From Bacteroidota bacterium (GTDB lineage: Bacteria; Bacteroidota; Bacteroidia; Chitinophagales; Chitinophagaceae), in the NCBI GenBank assembly GCA_021824855.1, contig JAKAJX010000100.1, forward strand, positions 1 to 18,331: a DNA stretch of 18,331 nt. Reading direction: 5' to 3'. Below, piece by piece: positions 8,260 through 16,512 of the stretch. Positions within the stretch are counted from its first letter, which is position 1. Each line of letters opens with the position of its first letter. Below the pieces are notes generated by a model, which searched no databases, had not been told where the DNA came from, and saw nothing but the letters and a program-made list of their open reading frames with translations. The translations under genes were made by a program, and so were the position numbers.

Positions 8260-9413
8260 TAGTAGTGGGATATTTATACAATACCAACGGCATGGCCACC
8301 TGGTGCATAGAAACTGCATACGCCCTACATGAAGCCGGTGAAAATGTACTATTGGTGCATGCTCCATCGGTTAAATTGCCTGCTAATCTTCCTTTTAAAA
8401 CCTTATGTTTTTCATTCAATTCTACTAATAAATCGGGAATTGCAAAAGTTGGGTTTATGGGTAAGATGAACTCTTTTTTGAAAGTATTCTCAAATGCAAG
8501 TACCGGCTTTTCTTATAAAGTGTACGAGCAATTAACGCAGGAGGGAAAAAAAGTTGATAGTTTTTTCCTTAATCAAAGTAATATGATAGACCCACGTGTG
8601 CCTATCCCTCAATATGTGTGCAGTTGGGTGTATCCTTTTAGTATCAATTATTATTTAAAAACAGCTTTTCTATCATTAGAGCATGGTTCTATAAAAAATA
8701 AAATACTTACCATAGCCAATGCCATAGGCTTTTACAGAAAAGATAAAGCATCATTCAAAGCTGCAACAAAAGTGTTAGCATTAACACCTGCTATGCAGCA
8801 AAATTTATTGCAACAAAATTATAAAGCAGTATTATTATCTCCTTGTTGTGCAGTTGAACAAAACTTAGAAAAGGTAGGAGATACAATGATTGAAAGGAAG
8901 ATAAAAGTAATTATGTGTGCACTTGATTTAAGTAGTAAACGAAAAAACCTAACATGGGTAATGGAGCAATTGAACTTGCTGAAAGATACAGAATTGGAAA
9001 TTATTTTAATAGGAAGAACGGGGGAATATATGGAACAACTCATTGCAGTATCGCCTCATACAATCATACAAAAAGGCATATTAACACGAGAGGAAATTAT
9101 TGATGAATATAATTGTGCCGATATTTTTCTGTTTGCCTCACTTTCCGATGATTGGGGTTATGTATTAACAGAAGCAATGAGTAAGGGACTTGCCGTTCTT
9201 GCCCCATATCAACATCCTTTCAATTATATTGTTGGTCATCAAGATTATCTTTTTGAACCCGGTAGCAAGCAATCATTTTTAGAAAAATTCTGTAGGCTGG
9301 TAAAAAATAAAGATGTATTGCATAACGCACAAATACATTGTTATCAAAGAACAAAGCAATTGTTTTCAAGAGAAAATTTTGTATTGGCTTCGAGAGATGC
9401 AAGATTGATATAA
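8256..9413 (+). CDS. GT4-family glycosyltransferase
   Basis: The 385-residue protein has GT-B architecture: N-terminal loop YNTNGMATWCIETAYAL (8-24), a domain linker around LALTPAM (174-180), the donor-domain entry SSKRKNLTW (226-234), and the donor motif LSDDWGYVLTEAMSKG (296-311). In the last, D298 and E306 occupy the EX7E positions (Asp in place of the first Glu), a substitution also seen in active GT4 members. A retaining sugar transfer to a lipid-linked oligosaccharide is expected; donor and acceptor are unknown. ATG 8256 overlaps the previous stop as ATGA. The next gene begins one base after this gene's TAA. Cysteines cluster at residues 197-198 and elsewhere without a metal-binding spacing. 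Confidence 0.88.
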   Translation: MIVVGYLYNTNGMATWCIETAYALHEAGENVLLVHAPSVKLPANLPFKTLCFSFNSTNKSGIAKVGFMGKMNSFLKVFSNASTGFSYKVYEQLTQEGKKVDSFFLNQSNMIDPRVPIPQYVCSWVYPFSINYYLKTAFLSLEHGSIKNKILTIANAIGFYRKDKASFKAATKVLALTPAMQQNLLQQNYKAVLLSPCCAVEQNLEKVGDTMIERKIKVIMCALDLSSKRKNLTWVMEQLNLLKDTELEIILIGRTGEYMEQLIAVSPHTIIQKGILTREEIIDEYNCADIFLFASLSDDWGYVLTEAMSKGLAVLAPYQHPFNYIVGHQDYLFEPGSKQSFLEKFCRLVKNKDVLHNAQIHCYQRTKQLFSRENFVLASRDARLI

Positions 9414-9414
9414 T

Positions 9415-10224
9415 ATGCTATTTTCAATAATCATACCTACGTGCAACAGAAACAATTTATTGGCAAAGTGCTTAAATTGCTTGCAATATGAAGTGCAAGG
9501 ATTAAGTGCAACTGATTATGAAGTAATAGTTACAGACGATAGTTATAATAACCTCGCTAAAGATTTTCTTACAATAAATTTTCCATGGGTACAATGGGTA
9601 GAAGGACCGAAACGGGGGCCGGCGGCTAACCGGAACAATGGCGCTAAATATGCAAAAGGAGAATGGTTGGTATTTTTAGATGATGATTGTGTGCCAGAAT
9701 CAACTATTTTAAAAGCTTATCAAAATGCTATCAACTGCTATCAAAATGCAACGGTATTCGAAGGAAAAGTTATAGCTGAACGTCAGAAAAAAAGTTTGGC
9801 CGAAGAAGCACCTATTAACGAACAAGGAGGGTATTTATGGTCTTGTAATTTCCTAATTAAAAAATTGTTATTTACAGAGATAGAAGGCTTTGATGAAAAC
9901 TTTCCTTATCCTGCTATGGAGGATATTGATTTACAAATAAGATTGCAAAAGCTAACCACAATTATTTTTGTTAATGAGGCAGTAGTGATGCATCCGTGGA
10001 AAATAATAAAACCATTTACAAGTATAATCAAGCATTTACAATCTCATAAATATTTTGCTCGCAAACAGAAAGTGTATGGAACTTTCTCTTATAGGTGGAG
10101 TAGATGTAAAATATTTTTTGGCCAATTTTTTCTTATTACAAAAGAATTAGTTGGTTTTTCCGGACGAGGTTTCTTTATTTATATAGAAAGAAATATACTT
10201 AATTTCCTATTAATTTTTTATTAG
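9415..10224 (+). CDS. GT2-family glycosyltransferase with hydrophobic C-terminus
   Basis: This is a GT-A fold inverting glycosyltransferase of 269 residues. The N-terminal FSIIIPTCNR (3-12), VIVTDDS (38-44) and the metal-binding VFLDDDCVP (87-94, Asp89-91 as the DXD) are clear, as is the acceptor-side MEDIDLQIRL (168-177), whose Glu-Asp pair usually supplies the catalytic base. GPAANRNNGAKYAKGEW (68-84) is the usual nucleotide-site loop. The last 40 residues are rich in Phe, Ile and Leu with scattered Arg and Lys, suggesting an amphipathic or membrane-contacting tail. This fits a transferase working on an undecaprenyl-linked acceptor. It starts one base after the previous stop and is followed by a 49-base gap without a recognisable signal. 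Confidence 0.9.
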   Translation: MLFSIIIPTCNRNNLLAKCLNCLQYEVQGLSATDYEVIVTDDSYNNLAKDFLTINFPWVQWVEGPKRGPAANRNNGAKYAKGEWLVFLDDDCVPESTILKAYQNAINCYQNATVFEGKVIAERQKKSLAEEAPINEQGGYLWSCNFLIKKLLFTEIEGFDENFPYPAMEDIDLQIRLQKLTTIIFVNEAVVMHPWKIIKPFTSIIKHLQSHKYFARKQKVYGTFSYRWSRCKIFFGQFFLITKELVGFSGRGFFIYIERNILNFLLIFY

Positions 10225-10273
10225 AATAGCAGTAGAAATATATCTTGGTAAATAGAATTATTCAACTCTCATT

Positions 10274-11248
10274 ATGAATTTTACTTGTTCCATTTGTGGT
10301 AATTACGCAGATAATAAAGTTTGGAAAGCCAGAGAAATGATGCTGGGTTTACGAGATGAATTTGAATATGTTGAATGTGCTAATTGTGGTTGTTTACAAA
10401 TTAGAAACATACCCGAAAATCTTGCAAAATATTATCCTAAAAATTATTATAGTTTAAATGATGATCCGTCATTATTTTTCAAAGGCACTTTTAAAGCTTG
10501 GCTAAAAAAACAAAGAGATTATTTTGCTATTACCGGAAAAGGATTTGTAGGAAAATTTGTTCAATCTAAAATGCCTAATCATTCTATTGAACTGTTTAAT
10601 TTCAGGCATATTGCCATAAAAAAATCGGCAAAAATTTTAGATGTAGGTTCGGGCACAGGTATTATTCCGTATGTTTTTAAAAATGCCGGCTTTAAGCATA
10701 TTACCGGAATTGACCCTTATTTGGAAAAAGATATGGTATTTAATAACGGACTTACTATTCGAAAGCAATCATTACTCGATATTACCGAAAAGGACTGGGA
10801 TATTATTATGTTCAATCATTCTTTTGAGCATATTGCCGAACCCAAAAATTATTTAATTCAAACAGCGGCTCTATTAAAGCCCAAGGGCATTTGTATTATC
10901 CGAATTCCAACGGTTTCATCATACGCTTGGCAATGTTATAAAGAGAATTGGGTTCAATTAGATGCACCACGTCATTTGTTTTTATATAGTATTAAAAGTT
11001 TAGAAATTTTGGCTGCACAAACCGGTTTCGATTATGTAAAAACCTCTTATGAATCTACTGCTTTTCAATTTTTAGGAAGTGAGCAATATCAAAAAGATAT
11101 TTCGTTATTGAATGATAATCGTTCTATGTATTGCGGCAATATTTCTTTATTTACTGCCAATCAAATTAATGATTATAAAGCGAAAGCTGTTCGTTTAAAT
11201 AACGAGAAATTAGGAGACTCCATTGCTGCTGTTTTCATAAAAAAATAA
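10274..11248 (+). CDS. SAM-dependent methyltransferase with N-terminal zinc-finger-like motif
   Basis: This is a class I SAM methyltransferase of 324 residues. Four cysteines in two CxxC pairs (C5/C8 and C35/C38) form a likely zinc site at the N-terminus. The Rossmann SAM motif ILDVGSGTG (121-129) is followed by GIDP (145-148) and NHSFEHIAEP (181-190), characteristic of the Methyltransf_13/23 type. A zinc-binding N-terminal part joined to this fold is known from sugar methyltransferases acting on NDP-sugars, but the extra C-terminal domain of the NovU/TylC-type C-methyltransferases is missing here: only about 120 residues follow the EH motif. It probably methylates a sugar hydroxyl or a precursor; which one is not visible. 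It is followed within 5 bases by a GT2 gene. Confidence 0.87.
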   Translation: MNFTCSICGNYADNKVWKAREMMLGLRDEFEYVECANCGCLQIRNIPENLAKYYPKNYYSLNDDPSLFFKGTFKAWLKKQRDYFAITGKGFVGKFVQSKMPNHSIELFNFRHIAIKKSAKILDVGSGTGIIPYVFKNAGFKHITGIDPYLEKDMVFNNGLTIRKQSLLDITEKDWDIIMFNHSFEHIAEPKNYLIQTAALLKPKGICIIRIPTVSSYAWQCYKENWVQLDAPRHLFLYSIKSLEILAAQTGFDYVKTSYESTAFQFLGSEQYQKDISLLNDNRSMYCGNISLFTANQINDYKAKAVRLNNEKLGDSIAAVFIKK

Positions 11249-11252
11249 ACAA

Positions 11253-12263
11253 TTGTTCAGTCCCAATCAATTGCCTTTAGTTTCAGTTATTATTCCTACA
11301 TATAATTATGCAGGGTATATTGCAGAAGCTATTAAAAGTATTCAAAACCAACAATATCCAACTGATAAAATTGAAATTATTGTGGTAGATGATGGTTCAA
11401 CGGACAATACCAAAGCATTAATAGAATCATACGAGCTTGCACAAAATATTCGATATTTCTTTCAAGAAAATAGTGGTAAAGCTTCGGCAACAAGAAAAGG
11501 AATAAATGAGGCAAAAGGTGAAATTATTTTTAACATGGATGCCGATGATTTTTTTTTCGATACTAAAATTGCAAAGGTGGTACATGTGTTTGAACAATAT
11601 CCGGAAGTAGTGCATGTTGGGCATCCTGCTACTATTATGTATAACTCGGACAATAAGCAATATCTGGAGAATATTGCCTGTATTGATTTTAATACACCCA
11701 TAGATGGTAAGCAATTAATGTTCTCTTTTTTAGCAAAAAATATTTTATACGGCGGTGGTTCAACCTTTGCTTGTAGAAAAAAAATATTGGATAGTAAATA
11801 TTTATTGAATGAAGTAGATATGTATACCGATGAGTATTTGCTTTATGCCACTTTATTGAAGGGCAAATCGTATTTCATTCAAGAAAGTTTATCTGTATGG
11901 AGGATTCATCAAAACAATTATTCCGTAGGAATTTTATCGAAAGAGATGTTATTATTTAAACGAAGAAGATTACTTAATAGTGCTAAAGGATTAATGACGG
12001 CTATGCAGCCAATGCTTACTGATACTACATTAGAGACTTTACTGAGGATAAAATATTTTACACGTTTATTGTATTATTATCAAGAAGAAAATAATACCAT
12101 AAATTGGTTATTGAATCTGATGAAAATGATGGCATTTATGAGTAATCACTTTTTTATTATTAGTGGCAATTGGAAGCAAATAATTAAGAATTATACATTG
12201 GTTAATAGATTTTTGCCTCCTTTTATTTATAAAATATTTAAAAAATATCAAACTGCTAAATAG
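11253..12263 (+). CDS. GT2-family glycosyltransferase with TTG start
   Basis: This is an inverting GT-A glycosyltransferase of 336 residues: LVSVIIPTYNYAGYI (9-23), IIVVDDGSTDNT (42-53), the Q-x-N-x-G-x-x-x-A-x-R-x-x-G loop (71-84) and the metal-binding NMDADDFF (94-101). The acceptor-side YTDEYLLYA (191-199) and WRIHQNN (216-222) are in expected positions. The start must be non-ATG: an in-frame TAA lies at 11238, the first internal ATG is residue 95, and the conserved strand begins at residue 9. TTG 11253, four bases after the upstream stop, is the best choice. A T9 run at 11549-11557 immediately follows the catalytic DAD and is the longest homopolymer I noticed in the window. The C-terminal 80 residues are basic and hydrophobic, as in membrane-associated GT2 enzymes. 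Confidence 0.88.
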   Translation: MFSPNQLPLVSVIIPTYNYAGYIAEAIKSIQNQQYPTDKIEIIVVDDGSTDNTKALIESYELAQNIRYFFQENSGKASATRKGINEAKGEIIFNMDADDFFFDTKIAKVVHVFEQYPEVVHVGHPATIMYNSDNKQYLENIACIDFNTPIDGKQLMFSFLAKNILYGGGSTFACRKKILDSKYLLNEVDMYTDEYLLYATLLKGKSYFIQESLSVWRIHQNNYSVGILSKEMLLFKRRRLLNSAKGLMTAMQPMLTDTTLETLLRIKYFTRLLYYYQEENNTINWLLNLMKMMAFMSNHFFIISGNWKQIIKNYTLVNRFLPPFIYKIFKKYQTAK

Positions 12264-12305
12264 GCAAATATTGTACACGGAGTAAGAAATTTTTAAAACA
12301 AACCA

Positions 12306-13187
12306 ATGCTTAACAGAATAAGAAAATTTTCTAGAAATATTCATTTTATCCGAAAATTTATTGCCTATACAATTGTGCCTTCCGGACTTTTCGATAGGTT
12401 CATCATCAATTATCAATTAGATCAAGGCTGGATTGAAAGGAATAATATTGTACTGCAAAGTGCCGACAATGAGAAGATACCCCGAGTGCCGAATGCCGGT
12501 ACAATAAAGAATGGAAAACAGTTAATGCATAATGGACTAAAAATTAATTTGGGTAGCTATTATGGACCGGAAGTAACTCGTTTATTACTGGATAATAAAG
12601 GAGTGCATGAACCTCAAGAAGAGTTGGCATTTATGCAATTATTGCCTTTTATGAAAGAAGGTGCTGTGATGATTGAAATGGGAGCATTTTGGGGTTTTTA
12701 TTCTATGTGGTTTCAGCAAGCTGTTCCTCTTGCAAAAAATTATCTTATAGAACCCGATAAATTTAATATGGAAAGTGGAGGAAGAAATTTTCAATTAAAT
12801 CACTTAAAAGGAAATTTCTTTAATTATCTTATTGGTGATAAAACAGTGCGTGTTAAAAAAGGTACTTCTACTATTTGTATAGACGATTTTATAGCAGAAC
12901 AGGGAATTGATTTTGTTGATTTGTTGCATAGCGATATTCAAGGGTTTGAAGGAAAAATGTTAGAGGGAGCTTCAATGCTATTGCAAAACAAACGAGTAGG
13001 ATATATTTTTATTTCAACGCATTCCGATGAATTGCATTATCAGTGTATCGAGTATTTGCAAAAAATGGATTTTCATATTGTAGCATCTGCCGATATGAAG
13101 CAAAGCTTTTCATTGGATGGGTTAATTGTTGCAAAAAATAAAGCATATCCCGGTCCCGATATAATTGATATTTCCTTAAGAAAATAA
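12306..13187 (+). CDS. FkbM-type SAM-dependent methyltransferase
   Basis: The 293-residue protein has the order typical of FkbM methyltransferases: VMIEMGAFWGFYSMWF (121-136) as SAM motif I, LIEPD (147-151) as the acidic end of strand 2, TSTICIDDFI (187-196), and the signature DLLHSDIQGFEGKMLEGA (205-222). FkbM members O-methylate sugars or polyketide hydroxyls; in surface-glycan loci they usually cap or decorate sugars. The first 90 residues are a less conserved extension with basic residues. Within FkbM the motif I Glu-Met-Gly (rather than Asp-x-Gly) is acceptable. ATG 12306 lies 42 bases after the preceding gene. The next gene begins 12 bases downstream. Which sugar is methylated, and whether in the cytosol before export, is not visible. 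Confidence 0.85.
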   Translation: MLNRIRKFSRNIHFIRKFIAYTIVPSGLFDRFIINYQLDQGWIERNNIVLQSADNEKIPRVPNAGTIKNGKQLMHNGLKINLGSYYGPEVTRLLLDNKGVHEPQEELAFMQLLPFMKEGAVMIEMGAFWGFYSMWFQQAVPLAKNYLIEPDKFNMESGGRNFQLNHLKGNFFNYLIGDKTVRVKKGTSTICIDDFIAEQGIDFVDLLHSDIQGFEGKMLEGASMLLQNKRVGYIFISTHSDELHYQCIEYLQKMDFHIVASADMKQSFSLDGLIVAKNKAYPGPDIIDISLRK

Positions 13188-13199
13188 TATAGTATTTCA

Positions 13200-14417
13200 A
13201 TGCATGTTCTTTGTATAATATGTGATGATCAATGGATGTCTGTCAATTTTAGTGAGGGATGGAGAAGATTGGGGGCAACTGTAGAAGAGGTTAAATATGC
13301 GGTAGGAGTGGTACGTGGCAATTTCGGTAAGCAATCTTCGGCTGAAGTAAAAAAAATCAATCATCAAATAATTGGAAAAGCAAAAGCCTTACATCATAAT
13401 GGACAATTGGATCTTATTTTTTGTTCTTTATTAGACGATTTTGTTTTTCCTGAAACCTTGGTAGAACTTAAAAAATTAAAAGTGCCATTGGTAAATTATC
13501 ATGCCGATATGGTACCATTATGGTTTAGAAGTTTAAAAACGGCTAAATACTTCGATTTGTTTTGTTGTGCCCAGCGGTATAATATGAAAAAGTTAGCTCA
13601 AACAGGTGCTAAGGTAGTATATCTTCCAATGGCATCTAATCCTTCTATACAACAAAAAATATTTTCCAAATCGCAGCTTGCATCCGAAGTGCAGTTTAAT
13701 GGAGTATGTTTTTTAGGTGCACCAATTGGTTATCGGCCATCTGTATTGGCCAATATTTATTTCAATGATATTCCTTTGCGTATTTATGGGCATCATTGGG
13801 ATTGGGTAAAAAGAAATATTTCTTCGGTTGGCAATAATTCTACTCAACAAGTGTATGTAAATGGTATTCCTTTTTTTAACGAGAAACAATTACACGATCT
13901 GTACTATTATCTTTTACCTCGATTAAAAGCCGAGGGTGCTTATATTGCTGCATTGGCACTTAGCAGATTTCAGAATAAATTTTTTGCAAAGAAATTTGAT
14001 GCAGAAGAATTTTATGCGCATATTCCGCCGGCTTGTATTAATGGTCATTATACAAAAACCGATTTTGACTATTTAGTACGTTCTTCCGCTATTAATATTG
14101 GGTTTACGCATGTAGCAGGTAATTACGGATCAAGGTGGGAAAAGAAACAGATACGATTGAGAGAATTTGAAATACCCATGGCAGGTGGTTTTTATATTAC
14201 ACAATATTGCGATGAGCTGCCGGAATTATATACTATTGGAAAAACAATAGAAACATGGAAAACTAAAGAAGAATTAATAGAAAAAGTACACTACTATTTG
14301 CAGCATGCCGATGAAAGAAATGAAATTGCCTTTAATGGCTATCAATATGCCATAAATAACCATACATGGGAAAATAGATTTAGAAAAATTTTGAAGGAAT
14401 TAGCAGTGAGTGTATAA
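13200..14417 (+). CDS. CgeB-like glycosyltransferase
   Basis: The 405-residue protein looks like the CgeB/DUF3880 group of GT-B glycosyltransferases (Glyco_trans_1_2 C-terminal domain). The N-terminal half has LDLIFCSLLDDF (70-81), VNYHADM (98-104) and a VVYLPMASNPS linker (139-149); FNGVCFLGAPIGYRP (166-180) opens the second domain. The C-terminal signature is REFEIPMAGGFYITQY (321-336), followed by ELYTIGKTIETWKTKEELIEK spread over 342-362 and HTWENRFRKIL (388-398). A segment of about 80 residues between the two (220-300), containing GAYIAALALSRFQNKFF, is longer than I expect for this group and may form an extra helical element. Named for a spore-coat protein, the family here simply marks a glycosyltransferase; no sporulation role is implied. 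Substrates are unknown. Confidence 0.8.
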   Translation: MHVLCIICDDQWMSVNFSEGWRRLGATVEEVKYAVGVVRGNFGKQSSAEVKKINHQIIGKAKALHHNGQLDLIFCSLLDDFVFPETLVELKKLKVPLVNYHADMVPLWFRSLKTAKYFDLFCCAQRYNMKKLAQTGAKVVYLPMASNPSIQQKIFSKSQLASEVQFNGVCFLGAPIGYRPSVLANIYFNDIPLRIYGHHWDWVKRNISSVGNNSTQQVYVNGIPFFNEKQLHDLYYYLLPRLKAEGAYIAALALSRFQNKFFAKKFDAEEFYAHIPPACINGHYTKTDFDYLVRSSAINIGFTHVAGNYGSRWEKKQIRLREFEIPMAGGFYITQYCDELPELYTIGKTIETWKTKEELIEKVHYYLQHADERNEIAFNGYQYAINNHTWENRFRKILKELAVSV

Positions 14418-14452
14418 ATAAAATGTATGTGCACTAAATAAGTTATGGTTGT

Positions 14453-15601
14453 ATGAAAATACTAGCAATTGTAGATAGAATAGAAAATGGGAAAGATGGA
14501 GTGGGCGATTTTACACAGCAAATGATTGATTTTTATGAAGAAAAAATACAATGGATTGTTGTAACAAAAAAGAATGAGAATAATGCTGGTATTACTATTC
14601 CTACCCGTAACGAAAGAGATTGCTTTTGGGTTGATAATTGGGGATTAAATTCTTACTCAACATTAAAAAAAATTATACGAGAAAAAAAACCGGATTGGCT
14701 TTTTATACAATATGTTCCTTTCTCATTTAATAAAAAAGGAATTCCATTTTTTTGGATAGGAATACTACTATTACTAAGAATTAAAAAAGTAAAGACAAGT
14801 ATCTTTTTTCATGAAGTAGCTGTAGATCCTTATCAGCAATCTTTCAAGCTTTTTTTATTGGGTATTTCGCAAAGGTGGATAGGAAAATTGATGGCGTTAT
14901 TGGCTAATTGTAATTTTACAAGCAATAGAATTTATCAGCAATTACTATTACCGGCTTCTTCTACAGTAATACCTATTCCATCTAACTTTGAAAAAGTATA
15001 TCGTTCACTCTCTCAAATGCCAATTGAGCAAGTAGTTAGCGATGAAAAAATAAATATAGTTTCTTTTACGAACAGATGTAGTATAGCATTATTAGATGCT
15101 TTTTATTATTTATACAGTATTGGATTTACATCATTACAATTGCATTTAGTTGGAAAAGCAGATAAATATCATAAAGAGGTTTTGCAAAAACATATTGCAC
15201 AAAAAAGCTTAACTGATAAGGTAACTATTTTACCGGATACCGATGCTGCAATATTGCTTGCAGAAATGAGTAGAGCAACCATTTATATTCAGATAGAAAA
15301 TGTAAATACAAAGGGACAAGGAGGGGCATCATCTAAAAGTGGTATAATGGCAACTGCTTTAATGCTGGGATTGCCTATTATAACTACCAAAGGAAATTTA
15401 ACAGATGAAACTTACTTTAAGAATAAAGAAACTGTATTTTTTGCAGAACAGCATTCCGACAGTATTGCATCGGCAATTATAGAAGTATTAAACGATAAAA
15501 TGCTCAGAGAAAATATGTCTGCAAATAGTCGTAATACATACAATTCATTTTTTAGTTGGAGCATACTAACAGAAAAAATCAACTCAACATTTTTGGTATA
15601 A
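14453..15601 (+). CDS. Divergent GT-B glycosyltransferase
   Basis: The 382-residue protein has GT-B features: MKILAIVDRIENGKDGVGDFT (start of domain 1 with a glycine loop), WLFIQYVPFSF (82-92), FFHEVAVDP (118-126) and a domain linker VIPIPSNF (172-179). The C-terminal domain contains LHLVGKAD (230-237) and a serine/glycine-rich GQGGASSKSGIMATAL (288-303) followed by GLPIITTKGNL (306-316). The EX7E pair is not visible; the SSKSG segment lies where it would be. The HE dipeptide (120-121) resembles the H-D/E of GT4 acceptor domains. Assignment as a glycosyltransferase is likely on layout, but catalysis is unproven. Two A8 runs occur at 14665-14672 and 14682-14689. The flanking gaps (35 and 6 bases) hold no evident signal. 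Confidence 0.72.
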   Translation: MKILAIVDRIENGKDGVGDFTQQMIDFYEEKIQWIVVTKKNENNAGITIPTRNERDCFWVDNWGLNSYSTLKKIIREKKPDWLFIQYVPFSFNKKGIPFFWIGILLLLRIKKVKTSIFFHEVAVDPYQQSFKLFLLGISQRWIGKLMALLANCNFTSNRIYQQLLLPASSTVIPIPSNFEKVYRSLSQMPIEQVVSDEKINIVSFTNRCSIALLDAFYYLYSIGFTSLQLHLVGKADKYHKEVLQKHIAQKSLTDKVTILPDTDAAILLAEMSRATIYIQIENVNTKGQGGASSKSGIMATALMLGLPIITTKGNLTDETYFKNKETVFFAEQHSDSIASAIIEVLNDKMLRENMSANSRNTYNSFFSWSILTEKINSTFLV

Positions 15602-15607
15602 AAAATA

Positions 15608-16489
15608 ATGAATAAAACGATTATGCGAGTGGCTACATTGTTAGGTGAGAAAGGGATAGATTTTTCCATTCAATGTATAAAGTCGTTTATTCAAATGGCC
15701 AGATTTCCTTTTGAGCTGCATATTTTTACCGATGGTACGATAGAGAATATTCCAATTACAACACAGTCGGCTTATTTAGTTAGTATCACTAATCATAGTT
15801 TAGCAGAAAGAAATGATTTCATTCATCAGTTTATTAAATCATTTCCGGTTTTAGCAAAATTTCGTCAAGAAAATGTGTTGAGCTATAAAATTATTGATAT
15901 TCCTTATTTCATGCAGTCTCCTTATTTATACATTGATTCGGATATATTTTTTATGCGTCCTTTTAGCATTGATAATACATTCACTCATCCGGTTTGCATG
16001 CACGATACCAAAAATGCGTATGTGGTAAGTCCTTTTGAAATAAAGCCAATGGGTAAATTTTCAATAAAATCTTGCATAAATACCGGTATTCTTTATTTGC
16101 CTAACGGGGTGGATTTTGCGGTGTTAGAAAGTATGGCTAAAAAGCTATTTTGGAAAGAAGAAAGAATGCAACATGCATGGGCAGAACAAACTCTTTTTGC
16201 TTTATTGCTTAGCAATAAAAAAGAAGAACAATTATATTGTTTTCATAAAGAGCAAATTGCTATGCCTTTTAAAATTAAGCCTGATCGTGTAATTGCTGTG
16301 CATTATATTTCATCGTATCGACGTTTATTTTCAAAAATAAATAGTATTCAATCATCAACAATTCAAAAAATAGAATTATCGGTTTTGAGTAAAAGAATAT
16401 CTATTATTTCTTTTTTGGTAGAATTAGTAAACAGATATATTAATCATTATGGAAGAAAAATTCTTCCGCGTTTATTTCCTTTACAATAA
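15608..16489 (+). CDS. GT-A fold glycosyltransferase, GT8-like
   Basis: The 293-residue protein has the marks of a metal-dependent GT-A sugar transferase: an early FELHIFTDG strand (35-43), SPYLYIDSDIFFMRPF (104-119) with the DSD metal motif at 110-112, a CINTGILYLPNG strand (156-167), AWAEQTLFALLL (190-201) and AVHYISSYRR (230-239), where His232 could be the second metal ligand. This order (DXD, NxG, E-Q, late His) matches GT8 and related nucleotide-diphospho-sugar transferases, but the GT8 HxxGxxKPW box is not seen, so it may belong to a separate group. It has no membrane segment. It lies 6 bases after the preceding glycosyltransferase and 23 before the polymerase gene. ATG 15608 is preferred; an ATG five codons later is also possible. 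Confidence 0.72.
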   Translation: MNKTIMRVATLLGEKGIDFSIQCIKSFIQMARFPFELHIFTDGTIENIPITTQSAYLVSITNHSLAERNDFIHQFIKSFPVLAKFRQENVLSYKIIDIPYFMQSPYLYIDSDIFFMRPFSIDNTFTHPVCMHDTKNAYVVSPFEIKPMGKFSIKSCINTGILYLPNGVDFAVLESMAKKLFWKEERMQHAWAEQTLFALLLSNKKEEQLYCFHKEQIAMPFKIKPDRVIAVHYISSYRRLFSKINSIQSSTIQKIELSVLSKRISIISFLVELVNRYINHYGRKILPRLFPLQ

Positions 16490-16512
16490 CCTTTTGTTAT
16501 CAATCAATTTAA

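Noticed and set aside
10241..10248. TATCTTGG resembling the Bacteroidota -7 element TAnnTTTG
   Set aside because: It has a mismatch and no TTG-type -33 element at the right distance; a single weak match in AT-rich DNA is not evidence for a promoter.
14665..14689. Two A8 tracts close together as phase-variable sites
   Set aside because: Runs of this length are common in AT-rich genes and nothing else points to switching.
16451..16467. Inverted repeat GGAAGAA/TTCTTCC with a 3-base loop near the end of the GT8-like gene
   Set aside because: The stem is only 7 bp, it lies inside the coding region and no T-run follows directly, so it is not a convincing terminator.
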